Assembly (NCBI GenBank): GCA_002469805.1
Contig: DKNW01000132.1
Location: 1-14,383 of the forward strand
Source: Rhodobiaceae bacterium UBA7378
GTDB lineage: Bacteria; Pseudomonadota; Alphaproteobacteria; RS24
Direction of reading: 5' to 3'
DNA length: 14,383 nt
Shown here: positions 7,233-13,734 of the stretch, one piece after another
How the letters are laid out: each line of letters begins with the position of its first letter
Position numbering within the stretch: position 1 is the first letter of the stretch
Program-made: the position numbers and the translations under genes
The notes under the pieces: generated by a model
What the model saw: only the letters and a program-made list of their open reading frames with translations
What the model was told of the DNA's origin: nothing
Databases searched by the model: none

Positions 7233-7868
7233 TTAAACTATCAGGCCAGTTAACATCGCTATGACCGAGGCGCGTGCATCGGTAATATTGAGTTTCTGGT
7301 GATGGCGCAGGCGGTGCCACATTTCAAAGGATGCGGCGGCGTGCACGCTCTCGCGGTTTGCAGTCGGCACAGCCTTTAATTCGGGCACCCATTTCTCTAG
7401 ATGATTGCGCAAATTTTTCTGATTTCGCGCGTAGTTTTTCTGCAGTGTCTGCGACCGCCATAGTTGCGCTTGCGTGCTCAGCATCATTTTTTTCAGGCGC
7501 TCATAAGCCTCTGAGCGGTCGGTCACAATATCGGCAATACGCGTCTCAAGGCAGTCATCGCGATACGGGCGATCAAACAGGGTCTCATAGTGATGGCGAA
7601 TATGCTGGTCGACGGCTTCGAACAGGGCATCCATATCCTCAAAATGGCGAAAAAATGAGCGCAAACCCACGCCTGCTTCTTCGGCGATTTTCTTGGCTGT
7701 CGGCGCGAAATCACCATCTTCCAGCAGGTTCAGCGTCGCCGTGATAATGGCCGCACGGCTGCGCTCACTGCGCTGGCGGCGTCCGTCAACAATTTCGAGA
7801 TCGGCTTCGCGGGTCTTATCTGGGTGCGTCTGCAACTGCATGATGTTCTGCTTACCTCGTTTTGCCAT
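7233..7868 (-). CDS. TetR-family transcriptional regulator
   Basis: A 211-residue TetR-type repressor. Residues about 34-80 form the three-helix DNA-binding domain: SRAAIITATLNLLEDG, the turn-helix KKIAEEAGVGLRSFFRHF, then a helix starting DMDALFEAV. The C-terminal two thirds is a divergent helical ligand-binding and dimerisation domain with no recognisable substrate class. The gene starts 3 nt after the sulfatase stop on the same strand, so the two are almost certainly one transcript. That makes the regulator the natural candidate to bind the palindromes at 9604-9634 and 12501-12521. The start is uncertain. ATG 7866-7868 has no obvious Shine-Dalgarno; an internal ATG nine codons later follows GAGG at a long spacing. 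The N-terminal extension before the DNA-binding domain (about 33 residues) is longer than usual and basic. Confidence 0.88.
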   Translation of the reverse strand: MAKRGKQNIMQLQTHPDKTREADLEIVDGRRQRSERSRAAIITATLNLLEDGDFAPTAKKIAEEAGVGLRSFFRHFEDMDALFEAVDQHIRHHYETLFDRPYRDDCLETRIADIVTDRSEAYERLKKMMLSTQAQLWRSQTLQKNYARNQKNLRNHLEKWVPELKAVPTANRESVHAAASFEMWHRLRHHQKLNITDARASVIAMLTGLIV

Positions 7869-7871
7869 TAT

Positions 7872-9530
7872 CTAGTTCGGCCAGTAAACATATTCGTCTT
7901 CCAGCGTGGGATTATCGGCCAGAGACTTATCGATCCATATAGGAACTGAGATATTTGACGACCAGAGCGGGGCAGCCTGCGCACGATTATGATCATCCAG
8001 CAATGTTGTTAGTTCGGCCACTTTGTCGGCGCGCGCCGCGCTCAGGTCACTTTGTTCGAACGGATCATCATTCAGATTAAACAAGCGAATACCCGCCGGT
8101 TGCGCACTTTTTTGCATTTTCCAACCGCCCGACAGAATTGCCTGATAATGACCTTCGCGCCATATCAGCGTGTGGTGGGGCATGCCGGCTTTCTTGCCGC
8201 GCAGATAGGGCAGCAAATTCACCCCGTCGATCACCGTCGCCTGCGGCTGCAAATCTGCCGCGCCCAGTGCTGTGGGCATGATGTCCAAATGCGATATCGG
8301 GTGCGGATAGCTGGTTCCCGCCTTCAGCTTGCCCGGCCAGCGCATAGAAAATGGCACATGGGTGCCGCCCTCGAAAAAGCTCAGCTTCCAGCCTCGATAA
8401 GGCTTATTAATATCGGGCATGCCAATATAATTGGCGCCGCCATTATCGCTGGTAAAAATAACCAGCGTGTTATCGTCAATACCATTATCTTTGAGCGCCT
8501 GCATCACACGCCCCACGGAGCGATCGACCGCGCGGATCATGGCGGCATAAACCCGGGTCCGGTGATTGGGAAAATTATCCCCGACCGCTTCGAAATCCTC
8601 CTTACTTGCCTGCAAAGGCGTGTGAATGCCCCAATGCGCCAGATATAGGAAAAACGGCTGGTCTTTGTTGGCGGCAATCGCTTTCACGGCCTCGTCGGTG
8701 AAATAGTCGGTCAGATAGCCATCGGGTTCAAAGCGCCCGCTATCGTTAAAGCTGGTAGCGTAGCTCATTACCTCCCATTGAACCTTGTCCATAACCGCGA
8801 ACTCATTGCGGGCGTTGACGACGTTGGGGGAGTTTTTCGGTAGATAGAAACCACTTTCCATCATTAAGCTTTCGTCAAACCCTTGCGCCTGCGGACGCAA
8901 AATCGGGTCACGACCCAGATGCCATTTGCCAATATGCAGCGTGCGATAGCCGTTTTGCCGCAATTCTTCGGCCAGCGTTATTTCCTCAGGTGGCAGACCG
9001 CGCGAGGAAAACGGCAAATCATCGCTTGGGGCGTCTTCTTGCTGTTCGGAAAACTCGAAACTGCGCGGCATCGGGTCATCTTTTCTCAATTGCCGCAAGA
9101 TTGGAACAAAAGCATTTGGCGCGGGGGTAAATTCGAAACCGAACCGTGTCGAATAACGACCCGTCAGGAGCATAGCCCGCGAGGTTGAGCACACGGCGCT
9201 GCCGGCATAGCCATTGGCAAATAAAACGCCCTCATTAGCCAGTGCATCAATATGCGGGGTTTCGATCAACCCGCCGCCATAAGTGCTGACATCGTTGAAC
9301 CCCATATCATCGGTGAGAATAACGACAATATTGGGTGGCTGGTCGCCGCTGCCCTGCCAGCGTCCGCCATCTTGCCAGGTCACTGGCTGGTTGGGCGCGG
9401 TCGCAAAGGCTGTGCGCTGGGCAAAGCCAACTGCGGCAATGATGATAGTAGAGCGGTTCATGTAGGCCAGCGCCAGCGCGCCCAGTAGAACAAGCGCGAC
9501 AGCGGAAAGTATTTTGATGCGTTTTGTCAT
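7872..9530 (-). CDS. Membrane-anchored type I sulfatase (arylsulfatase family S1)
   Basis: A 552-residue formylglycine-type sulfatase hydrolysing a sulfate ester. Residues 7-23 form a signal or anchor helix, so the enzyme should face the periplasm. The calcium-site aspartates D74-D75 lie in ILTDDMGFND. The activation motif is C114-S-T-S-R118-AMLLTGR. Further active-site positions are K202/H204 (GKWHLGR), H303 (WGIHTP), D362-N363 (SDNGG) and K382 (RGWKLSFFEGG). The usual motif is CxPSR or CxASR; here the third residue is Thr, which is unusual. The length is normal. The substrate is unknown. It is transcribed with the TetR gene, and its start codon overlaps the stop of a 19-codon upstream frame. 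No clear Shine-Dalgarno precedes its ATG. A formylglycine-generating enzyme is encoded at the right end of the window and could activate it. Confidence 0.9.
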   Translation of the reverse strand: MTKRIKILSAVALVLLGALALAYMNRSTIIIAAVGFAQRTAFATAPNQPVTWQDGGRWQGSGDQPPNIVVILTDDMGFNDVSTYGGGLIETPHIDALANEGVLFANGYAGSAVCSTSRAMLLTGRYSTRFGFEFTPAPNAFVPILRQLRKDDPMPRSFEFSEQQEDAPSDDLPFSSRGLPPEEITLAEELRQNGYRTLHIGKWHLGRDPILRPQAQGFDESLMMESGFYLPKNSPNVVNARNEFAVMDKVQWEVMSYATSFNDSGRFEPDGYLTDYFTDEAVKAIAANKDQPFFLYLAHWGIHTPLQASKEDFEAVGDNFPNHRTRVYAAMIRAVDRSVGRVMQALKDNGIDDNTLVIFTSDNGGANYIGMPDINKPYRGWKLSFFEGGTHVPFSMRWPGKLKAGTSYPHPISHLDIMPTALGAADLQPQATVIDGVNLLPYLRGKKAGMPHHTLIWREGHYQAILSGGWKMQKSAQPAGIRLFNLNDDPFEQSDLSAARADKVAELTTLLDDHNRAQAAPLWSSNISVPIWIDKSLADNPTLEDEYVYWPN

Positions 9531-9586
9531 ATTTCGAAACTCAGGTCAGCGTCGAGGTCAAAGATGATGCCCTGCTCAGCTTTCAT
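9527..9586 (-). CDS. Possible 19-codon leader ORF coupled to the sulfatase
   Basis: ATG at 9584-9586 opens a frame for MKAEQGIIFDLDADLSFEI, ending in TGA at 9527-9529. That stop overlaps the sulfatase ATG (9528-9530) in the classic ATGA arrangement. The sulfatase itself lacks a good Shine-Dalgarno, so translational coupling through this frame would explain how it is initiated. A weak GGA lies 9 nt before the leader ATG. The predicted transcript start (about 9593-9597) leaves only a very short untranslated leader. The frame is short enough to occur by chance, and no similarity is recognised. Confidence 0.3.
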   Translation of the reverse strand: MKAEQGIIFDLDADLSFEI

Positions 9587-9599
9587 TTTATTCGATCCG

Positions 9600-9638
9600 A
9601 TATTATAAATTGACATCTTAAATGTCAATTTATATGCT
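9600..9638. promoter_or_regulatory. Divergent promoters within a 13-bp perfect palindrome (operator 1)
   Basis: Two 13-bp arms (9604-9616 and 9622-9634) form a perfect inverted repeat with a 5-nt centre; the core is ATTGACA-N7-TGTCAAT (9609-9629). Each arm contains a perfect TTGACA. On the plus strand TTGACA (9610-9615), 17 nt and TATGCT (9633-9638) face the DUF1330-like gene. On the minus strand TTGACA (9623-9628) is followed by TAATAT at 17 nt (9600-9605) or a perfect TATAAT at 15 nt (9602-9607), facing the sulfatase. One bound dimer would block both promoters. The TetR protein encoded with the sulfatase is the likely ligand. Confidence 0.75.
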
Positions 9639-9663
9639 TCACGCAATGAGCTGGGAGAGGCCA

Positions 9664-10311
9664 ATGCGACGAAGTTATGCCATATGGGGCGCAGCGCTTG
9701 TTCTCTATCTTGTGTTTCTCGGCTGGCACGAAAACTGGCGCGGACCCCTGACCAAAGCGGAGATCGCCACGTTCAAAACCGAGCTCGAAACGCGCGGCAA
9801 TCTTCCTGCCGACCAATCGGCAAATCTTATAGCGTTTTTGCGTGAAGATGATGGTGAAGAGTTTTTCATGGTCAATATTGTCGGGTTTCCCGATGGAGAA
9901 GTTGTGCATCCCGATACCGGCGAAAAGGTCGATGCGCAGGCTCTGTTGGATAGCTATTACCTACCATTTGCCGGTAAAATTTTAGCCCGCGCCGGATATC
10001 CAGCTTTTACAGCCCTTGTACAGGGTGGATACATTGAGGCGTGGGGTGCGGCGGCAAACCCAGGCTGGCATGCGGCAGGCGTCATGCGCTATCGTAGCCG
10101 TCGCGATCTTTTGGCGTCAGTCAACGACCCGGCCTTCAACGATATTCATATATATAAGCGTGTCGCGCTTGCCGCAACTTTCGCCATACCCGCAAAGTCC
10201 ATAGGCGGTATGCTTTTATCACCGCGCGTTTGGGTCGCCCTGCTTATTTTCGCTTTCGCAGCTCTCGTCCACATCACTAATTTGACAGTTAGAAAAACAA
10301 ATGACCGATAA
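9664..10311 (+). CDS. Membrane-anchored DUF1330-like (dimeric alpha-beta barrel) protein
   Basis: A 215-residue protein with an N-terminal hydrophobic helix (about 5-21) and a C-terminal one (about 188-206). Between them the segment around VMRYRSRRDLLASVNDPAFNDIHIYKRVALAATFAIPA (140-176) looks like the DUF1330 / dimeric alpha-beta barrel pattern, in which a strand, a helix with SRRDLL and a closing strand follow each other. Earlier, EEFFMVNIVGF (65-75) would be the first strand. The function of such domains varies and no catalytic residue is evident. I chose the ATG at 9664-9666 because GGAG stands 6 nt upstream. An in-frame ATG at 9622 lies inside the operator and upstream of the predicted transcript start. 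The gene overlaps the following GST-like gene by 11 bp, so the two are co-transcribed from operator 1. Confidence 0.65.
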   Translation: MRRSYAIWGAALVLYLVFLGWHENWRGPLTKAEIATFKTELETRGNLPADQSANLIAFLREDDGEEFFMVNIVGFPDGEVVHPDTGEKVDAQALLDSYYLPFAGKILARAGYPAFTALVQGGYIEAWGAAANPGWHAAGVMRYRSRRDLLASVNDPAFNDIHIYKRVALAATFAIPAKSIGGMLLSPRVWVALLIFAFAALVHITNLTVRKTNDR

Positions 10312-11461
10312 GCTAATGAGCGACAGGTTCAAGCTCTTCACATGGAGTGTTTCGCTATATTCAGGGAAGGCGCGCGCTTATCTCATCAAGCAACATATTG
10401 ACTTTGACGACATCTCCCCCGCCAGCCCCGAATACGACGCGGAAATTCGACCCGCCATTGGGCGCTGGATCATTCCGGTTATGGTGACGCCAGACAACGA
10501 GATCGTGCAGGACGGCACGGATATTATCGACTGGTTTGAGACACAGAACATGGCGCGCCTACCGGCCTATCCGCGAACCCCGCGTCATCTCATCGCCTCG
10601 CTCATCATGGAGATGTTCGGCGGCGAAGGGCTTTTACGTCCGGCCATGCATTATCGCTGGAATTTTGACGAGGATAATCTCGATTTTATTTTGCAACAAT
10701 TCGGATTGTTTGCCTTGCCGCAAGTGCCGGTTGACCAACGTCATGATATGGCGCTGCACGCCGCCAGCCGCATGCGCAAAGCAGCCGTCGCGTTTGGTGT
10801 CACCCCCGAAACGGCACCGGAAATCGAAGCGGCCTATCACGAAACCATGGCCGAGCTTGATGCGCATTTTGCCGCCCACCCCTATCTGCTCGGCGGCGCG
10901 CCAACGATTGGCGATTATGGCCTGTTTGCCTCGCTTTATGCGCATCTGGGTCGCGACCCGCACCCGCTGCGGTTGATGCAAAACAATGCACAAATGCTAT
11001 TTCGCTGGACCGAGCGCATGCGCAATCCGTCTTCCGATCTCGTCGAATTTACCGGGCACGATGAAAGTCTGGTGGTCGATGATGCGATACCCGACACACT
11101 GAAGGTTCTTCTGCGGCGCGTGGCCTCTGACTATCTGCCGGAAATCTCGAGCATGGTGGCGTTCACCAATGCGTGGCTGACCGAGAACATGCCTGAAAAG
11201 GGTGCGCTGGTTGGCGGTGTCAATCTGGGGCGTGGCATTGGCACATGCAACTTTGACTGGCGCGGGCAGAATATATCTGCCGTGGTCATGCCGTACCGCA
11301 TTTTCATGCTGCAACGTATTCAGGACGCCTTTGACAAACTGGATGATGAAGGGCGCAGTGCTGTCGATACGCTGCTGCACGATACTGGACTTGGTGCGAT
11401 CATGACAACGCGGTGTACACGCCGCGTGGCGCGACGCGACAATCGCGAGATTTGGGATTAA
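10301..11461 (+). CDS. GST-like protein with a long C-terminal extension
   Basis: A 386-residue protein, much longer than the usual 200-230 of glutathione transferases. Residues about 9-85 match a thioredoxin-fold GST N-terminal domain: FKLFTWSVSLYSGKARAYLI, the cis-proline region W56-IIP59-V, and QDGTDIIDWFE at 70-80. There is no CxxC or obvious catalytic Cys; S18 or Y20 is near the usual active-site position. Residues about 90-235 resemble the helical C-terminal domain, including PYLLGGAPTIGDYGLFASLYAHL (194-216). The last 150 residues (about 237-386) carry no fold I recognise, with a conserved-looking GRGIGTCNFDWRGQNISAVVMPYRIFML. The start at ATG 10301 overlaps the upstream stop; an alternative ATG lies at 10316. 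Glutathione conjugation or reductive dehalogenation is possible given the dehalogenase-like neighbour, but unproven. Confidence 0.75.
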   Translation: MTDKLMSDRFKLFTWSVSLYSGKARAYLIKQHIDFDDISPASPEYDAEIRPAIGRWIIPVMVTPDNEIVQDGTDIIDWFETQNMARLPAYPRTPRHLIASLIMEMFGGEGLLRPAMHYRWNFDEDNLDFILQQFGLFALPQVPVDQRHDMALHAASRMRKAAVAFGVTPETAPEIEAAYHETMAELDAHFAAHPYLLGGAPTIGDYGLFASLYAHLGRDPHPLRLMQNNAQMLFRWTERMRNPSSDLVEFTGHDESLVVDDAIPDTLKVLLRRVASDYLPEISSMVAFTNAWLTENMPEKGALVGGVNLGRGIGTCNFDWRGQNISAVVMPYRIFMLQRIQDAFDKLDDEGRSAVDTLLHDTGLGAIMTTRCTRRVARRDNREIWD

Positions 11462-11468
11462 TCCATCG

Positions 11469-11496
11469 GCTAACGCACTTGGTATGTGGCGCTAGC
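11469..11496. terminator. Candidate bidirectional hairpin between convergent genes
   Basis: GCTAACGCAC (11469-11478) and GTGGCGCTAGC (11486-11496) form an imperfect stem of about 9 base pairs, with one mismatch, one bulge and a 7-nt loop. It sits in the 30-bp gap between the GST-like and hydrolase stop codons and overlaps the latter. Only a weak T-rich stretch follows on the plus strand, so termination strength is doubtful. Confidence 0.35.
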
Positions 11497-12430
11497 TAAT
11501 TTCTGTGAGAAATTCTAGTAGCGCGTCGCCATATGCCGCCGGTGTATCTTCGAGCAGAAAGTGACTGCCGCCTTTTAAAATAACCGGCTCGCGCTGGGCG
11601 GCTCCGGGGATGAAAGGACGCACAGAGGTATGACCGTTTGGCGCCACAATATCCTTGTCCGAAAATAGGCACAAAAATGGCTTATCGAAGGCGGCGAGTT
11701 TTTGGCGCGCGCGGAAATTATCGACCAGCATCGGGTTATCAAAGCGGGTCGGCAGCATTTGCGTGAACTGCCTGTTTCCAGTCAGATACCGCCAGTTTGG
11801 ATAGGGTGCGGCATAGCCAGCAACCACCGCATCCGGCAAGGTGGTGGTGCATGAGGCTGCCAGCAATTTCCAATGCCGCCAGAATAAATTGAAACGCACA
11901 TAAAGCTGAAATTTACGCAAGAATGACGAACCCGGCATGGCCATTTGGGAGATTTGCATCGCCGGATCGCGCACCGGCAATCCGGTATTGGAAAACGTCA
12001 CACTGGCCACATGCGCCTGATGGTCAGCCATAGCACGCAAGCCAATAATGCCGCCCCAATCATGCAGCACTAAATGCACATCTGTCAGATTCAGCTTTTC
12101 GAACAGTGCCGCGCGCAGCCATTTTTCGTGCCGCGCAATCGTGTAATCCTTCATCCGGGTCGGTTTGTCCGAGCGACCCATGCCGATGAGGTCAATTGCA
12201 ATGGCGCGATAGCCGGCATCGGCGAGGCGGGGCAGAATTTTGCGCCACATAAACGACCAAGTCGGGTTGCCATGCACCATAACCACAGGCGACCCATCAG
12301 CCGGGCCAGCCTCAACGTAATGCATGTCCAGCGTGCCGTCCTCGTCATCATCAAGCGTCACGAAGTTTGGCGCGAAATCAAATTCGGGAAGTGCATCGAA
12401 ACAGTGATCTGGGGTTTTACGAATTTTCAT
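11492..12430 (-). CDS. Haloalkane dehalogenase-like alpha/beta hydrolase (HLD-I type)
   Basis: A 312-residue alpha/beta hydrolase that resembles haloalkane dehalogenase DhlA along its whole length, from the N-terminal RKTPDHCF...FAPNFV onward. The oxyanion/halide region is HGNPTWSF (53-60, N55). The nucleophile elbow LHDWGG places D124 followed by W125, the same numbers as the nucleophile and halide-binding Trp in DhlA. The acid is D258 or D260 (FSDKDIVAP) and the base H290 (GGSHFLLED). Haloalkane dehalogenases replace halogen by hydroxyl using water. Related epoxide hydrolases would have conserved cap-domain tyrosines, which I could not confirm. No signal peptide is present, so the enzyme is cytoplasmic. 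ATG 12428-12430 has GAGG 8 nt upstream. The gene is divergent from the metallohydrolase gene, with operator 2 between them. Confidence 0.8.
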   Translation of the reverse strand: MKIRKTPDHCFDALPEFDFAPNFVTLDDDEDGTLDMHYVEAGPADGSPVVMVHGNPTWSFMWRKILPRLADAGYRAIAIDLIGMGRSDKPTRMKDYTIARHEKWLRAALFEKLNLTDVHLVLHDWGGIIGLRAMADHQAHVASVTFSNTGLPVRDPAMQISQMAMPGSSFLRKFQLYVRFNLFWRHWKLLAASCTTTLPDAVVAGYAAPYPNWRYLTGNRQFTQMLPTRFDNPMLVDNFRARQKLAAFDKPFLCLFSDKDIVAPNGHTSVRPFIPGAAQREPVILKGGSHFLLEDTPAAYGDALLEFLTEIS

Positions 12431-12500
12431 CAGGTCATCCTCGGATGTCGTTTAGTTGCCGCAGGTATTCAGTGATATTAATTGCCCGCTAATGAATTAT

Positions 12501-12530
12501 ATTGACATTTAATGTGCCAATAACGATAGT
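12501..12530. promoter_or_regulatory. Operator 2: second copy of the 21-bp palindrome, with promoter
   Basis: ATTGACA-N7-TGCCAAT (12501-12521) matches the core at 9609-9629 in sequence and spacing, with one changed base in the arms. On the plus strand TTGACA (12502-12507), 17 nt and GATAGT (12525-12530) form a promoter for the metallohydrolase gene. On the minus strand TTGGCA (12515-12520) could be the -35 box for the dehalogenase-like gene, but its -10 is poor. Apart from this element the 12431-12581 gap is AT-rich, with a run of T around 12530-12550, and holds no gene. Confidence 0.65.
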
Positions 12531-12581
12531 TTTTTTATTATTTTATTTCTAAGTTTTTCCGCCAAAGGGGACGCGAACGCC

Positions 12582-13685
12582 ATGTTTTCCGCCAGAACGA
12601 CAAAAATAATATTGGGTGTCTTCGGCATCCTGATGCTTATTGGATTTGGTCTTTATGGCCTCGCCATGAACAGCCCGACCTTTCAAGACCGGCTTGTCAC
12701 CAATGCTGCTGCGGGTGCAGTGCTTAGTGGTCAGATAGACGATTTTGGCGGCGACAAGCTCGACGTGGTTTTTTGCGGCACCGCCTCCCCCATGGGCAAT
12801 GGCCCGCGCGCGCAACAATGCATTGCCGTTTTTGCCGGTGACAAGTTTTTCATTGTGGATGCAGGCGCGCGATCAGCCTCGCGCGCTAACGAGCTGGGCT
12901 TGCCGATGGGTCGCCTGGACGGGGTGTTCCTAACTCATTTCCATTCCGACCATATTTCCGCTCTGGGCGAAATCCACCTAGCAAGCTGGGTACGGGGGCG
13001 CCCCTCCAAGCTGGCAGTGTATGGCGGGCCGGGTATTAAGCAGGTCGTTGACGGGTTCAACATGGCCTATGGCTTAGACTATGGCTATCGCATTGCCCAT
13101 CACGGCATGGATGTGCTGCCGCCAGCCAATACCGGCCTTGTATCGCGGCCTCTCAGAGTTGCCGAAGCTGGACTGTCGACGGTTTACGAGCAAGATGGTT
13201 TGAAAATTTCGGCCTTCGCCGTACCGCATCCCCCGATCACGCCATCCTATGGCTACCGGTTCGACTATGGCGGGCGCTCGGTGGTGATCAGCGGCGATAC
13301 CAAGAAAGCTGAGGCGGTGGTTGTCGCCGCGCGCGATGCTGACGTGCTGGTGCATGAAGTTTTACAACCCGATCTGGTGGGGTCCATTGTCAATGCGCTG
13401 GATGATGCCGGCATTGATGCCCTGTCGAAATTGCTGACCGATACGCTCGATTATCACACGACACCAGTGGAGGCGGCAGAGATTGCCAATGCTGCCAATG
13501 TCGACATGTTAGTGTTCAATCATTTTGCGCCTGTGCCGCAAAACCGTTTGGTTGAGCAAATATATTTGCGTGGCGTTGATGATGTGCGGCCAGCGGGCGC
13601 CGTATTGTCAAATGATGGCTTGCGGATCACCTTACCGCCCAGAACCGGCGACGGTCCGGCACCGATTGAGGTGTCTGGCCCGTAA
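12582..13685 (+). CDS. Membrane-anchored metallo-beta-lactamase-fold hydrolase (RNase Z/AtsA-like branch)
   Basis: A 367-residue protein with an N-terminal membrane helix (about 8-28), so the catalytic domain is probably periplasmic. The zinc motif THFHSDH gives H119, H121, D123 and H124. Later ligand candidates are H216 (VPHPP), D239 (SGDT) and H314 (FNHFAP). The segment PSYGYRFDYGGRSVVISGDT (221-240) and the closing NHFAP are typical of the RNase Z-like branch. That branch also contains arylsulfatase AtsA of Pseudoalteromonas, besides lactonases and phosphodiesterases. A membrane anchor argues against tRNA processing. The start has AAAGGGGA at a rather long spacing (about 11 nt). It is transcribed away from the dehalogenase-like gene under operator 2. 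Hydrolysis of an ester, lactone or sulfate is likely but the substrate is unknown. Confidence 0.82.
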   Translation: MFSARTTKIILGVFGILMLIGFGLYGLAMNSPTFQDRLVTNAAAGAVLSGQIDDFGGDKLDVVFCGTASPMGNGPRAQQCIAVFAGDKFFIVDAGARSASRANELGLPMGRLDGVFLTHFHSDHISALGEIHLASWVRGRPSKLAVYGGPGIKQVVDGFNMAYGLDYGYRIAHHGMDVLPPANTGLVSRPLRVAEAGLSTVYEQDGLKISAFAVPHPPITPSYGYRFDYGGRSVVISGDTKKAEAVVVAARDADVLVHEVLQPDLVGSIVNALDDAGIDALSKLLTDTLDYHTTPVEAAEIANAANVDMLVFNHFAPVPQNRLVEQIYLRGVDDVRPAGAVLSNDGLRITLPPRTGDGPAPIEVSGP

Positions 13686-13734
13686 ATCAGGCGCAAATAT
13701 TTTTCAAATTTGAAACGAACCTAGCTGAAATGGG

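Noticed and set aside
8052..8648. 198-codon plus-strand frame inside the sulfatase gene
   Set aside because: It is antisense to conserved sulfatase motifs and its translation has no recognisable features.
9622..9663. Upstream ATG extending the DUF1330-like protein by 14 residues
   Set aside because: It lies inside the operator and upstream of the predicted transcript start. ATG 9664 has a good Shine-Dalgarno.
12582..13685. Assignment of the metallohydrolase as tRNA-processing RNase Z
   Set aside because: It has an N-terminal membrane anchor, and its clustering with catabolic enzymes does not fit RNase Z. Only the fold branch is similar.
13702..13715. TTTCAAATTTGAAA perfect 14-bp palindrome between convergent genes
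   Set aside because: It is AT-rich with no loop and no T-tract. It does not resemble the ATTGACA-N7 operator and is probably chance in an AT-rich gap.
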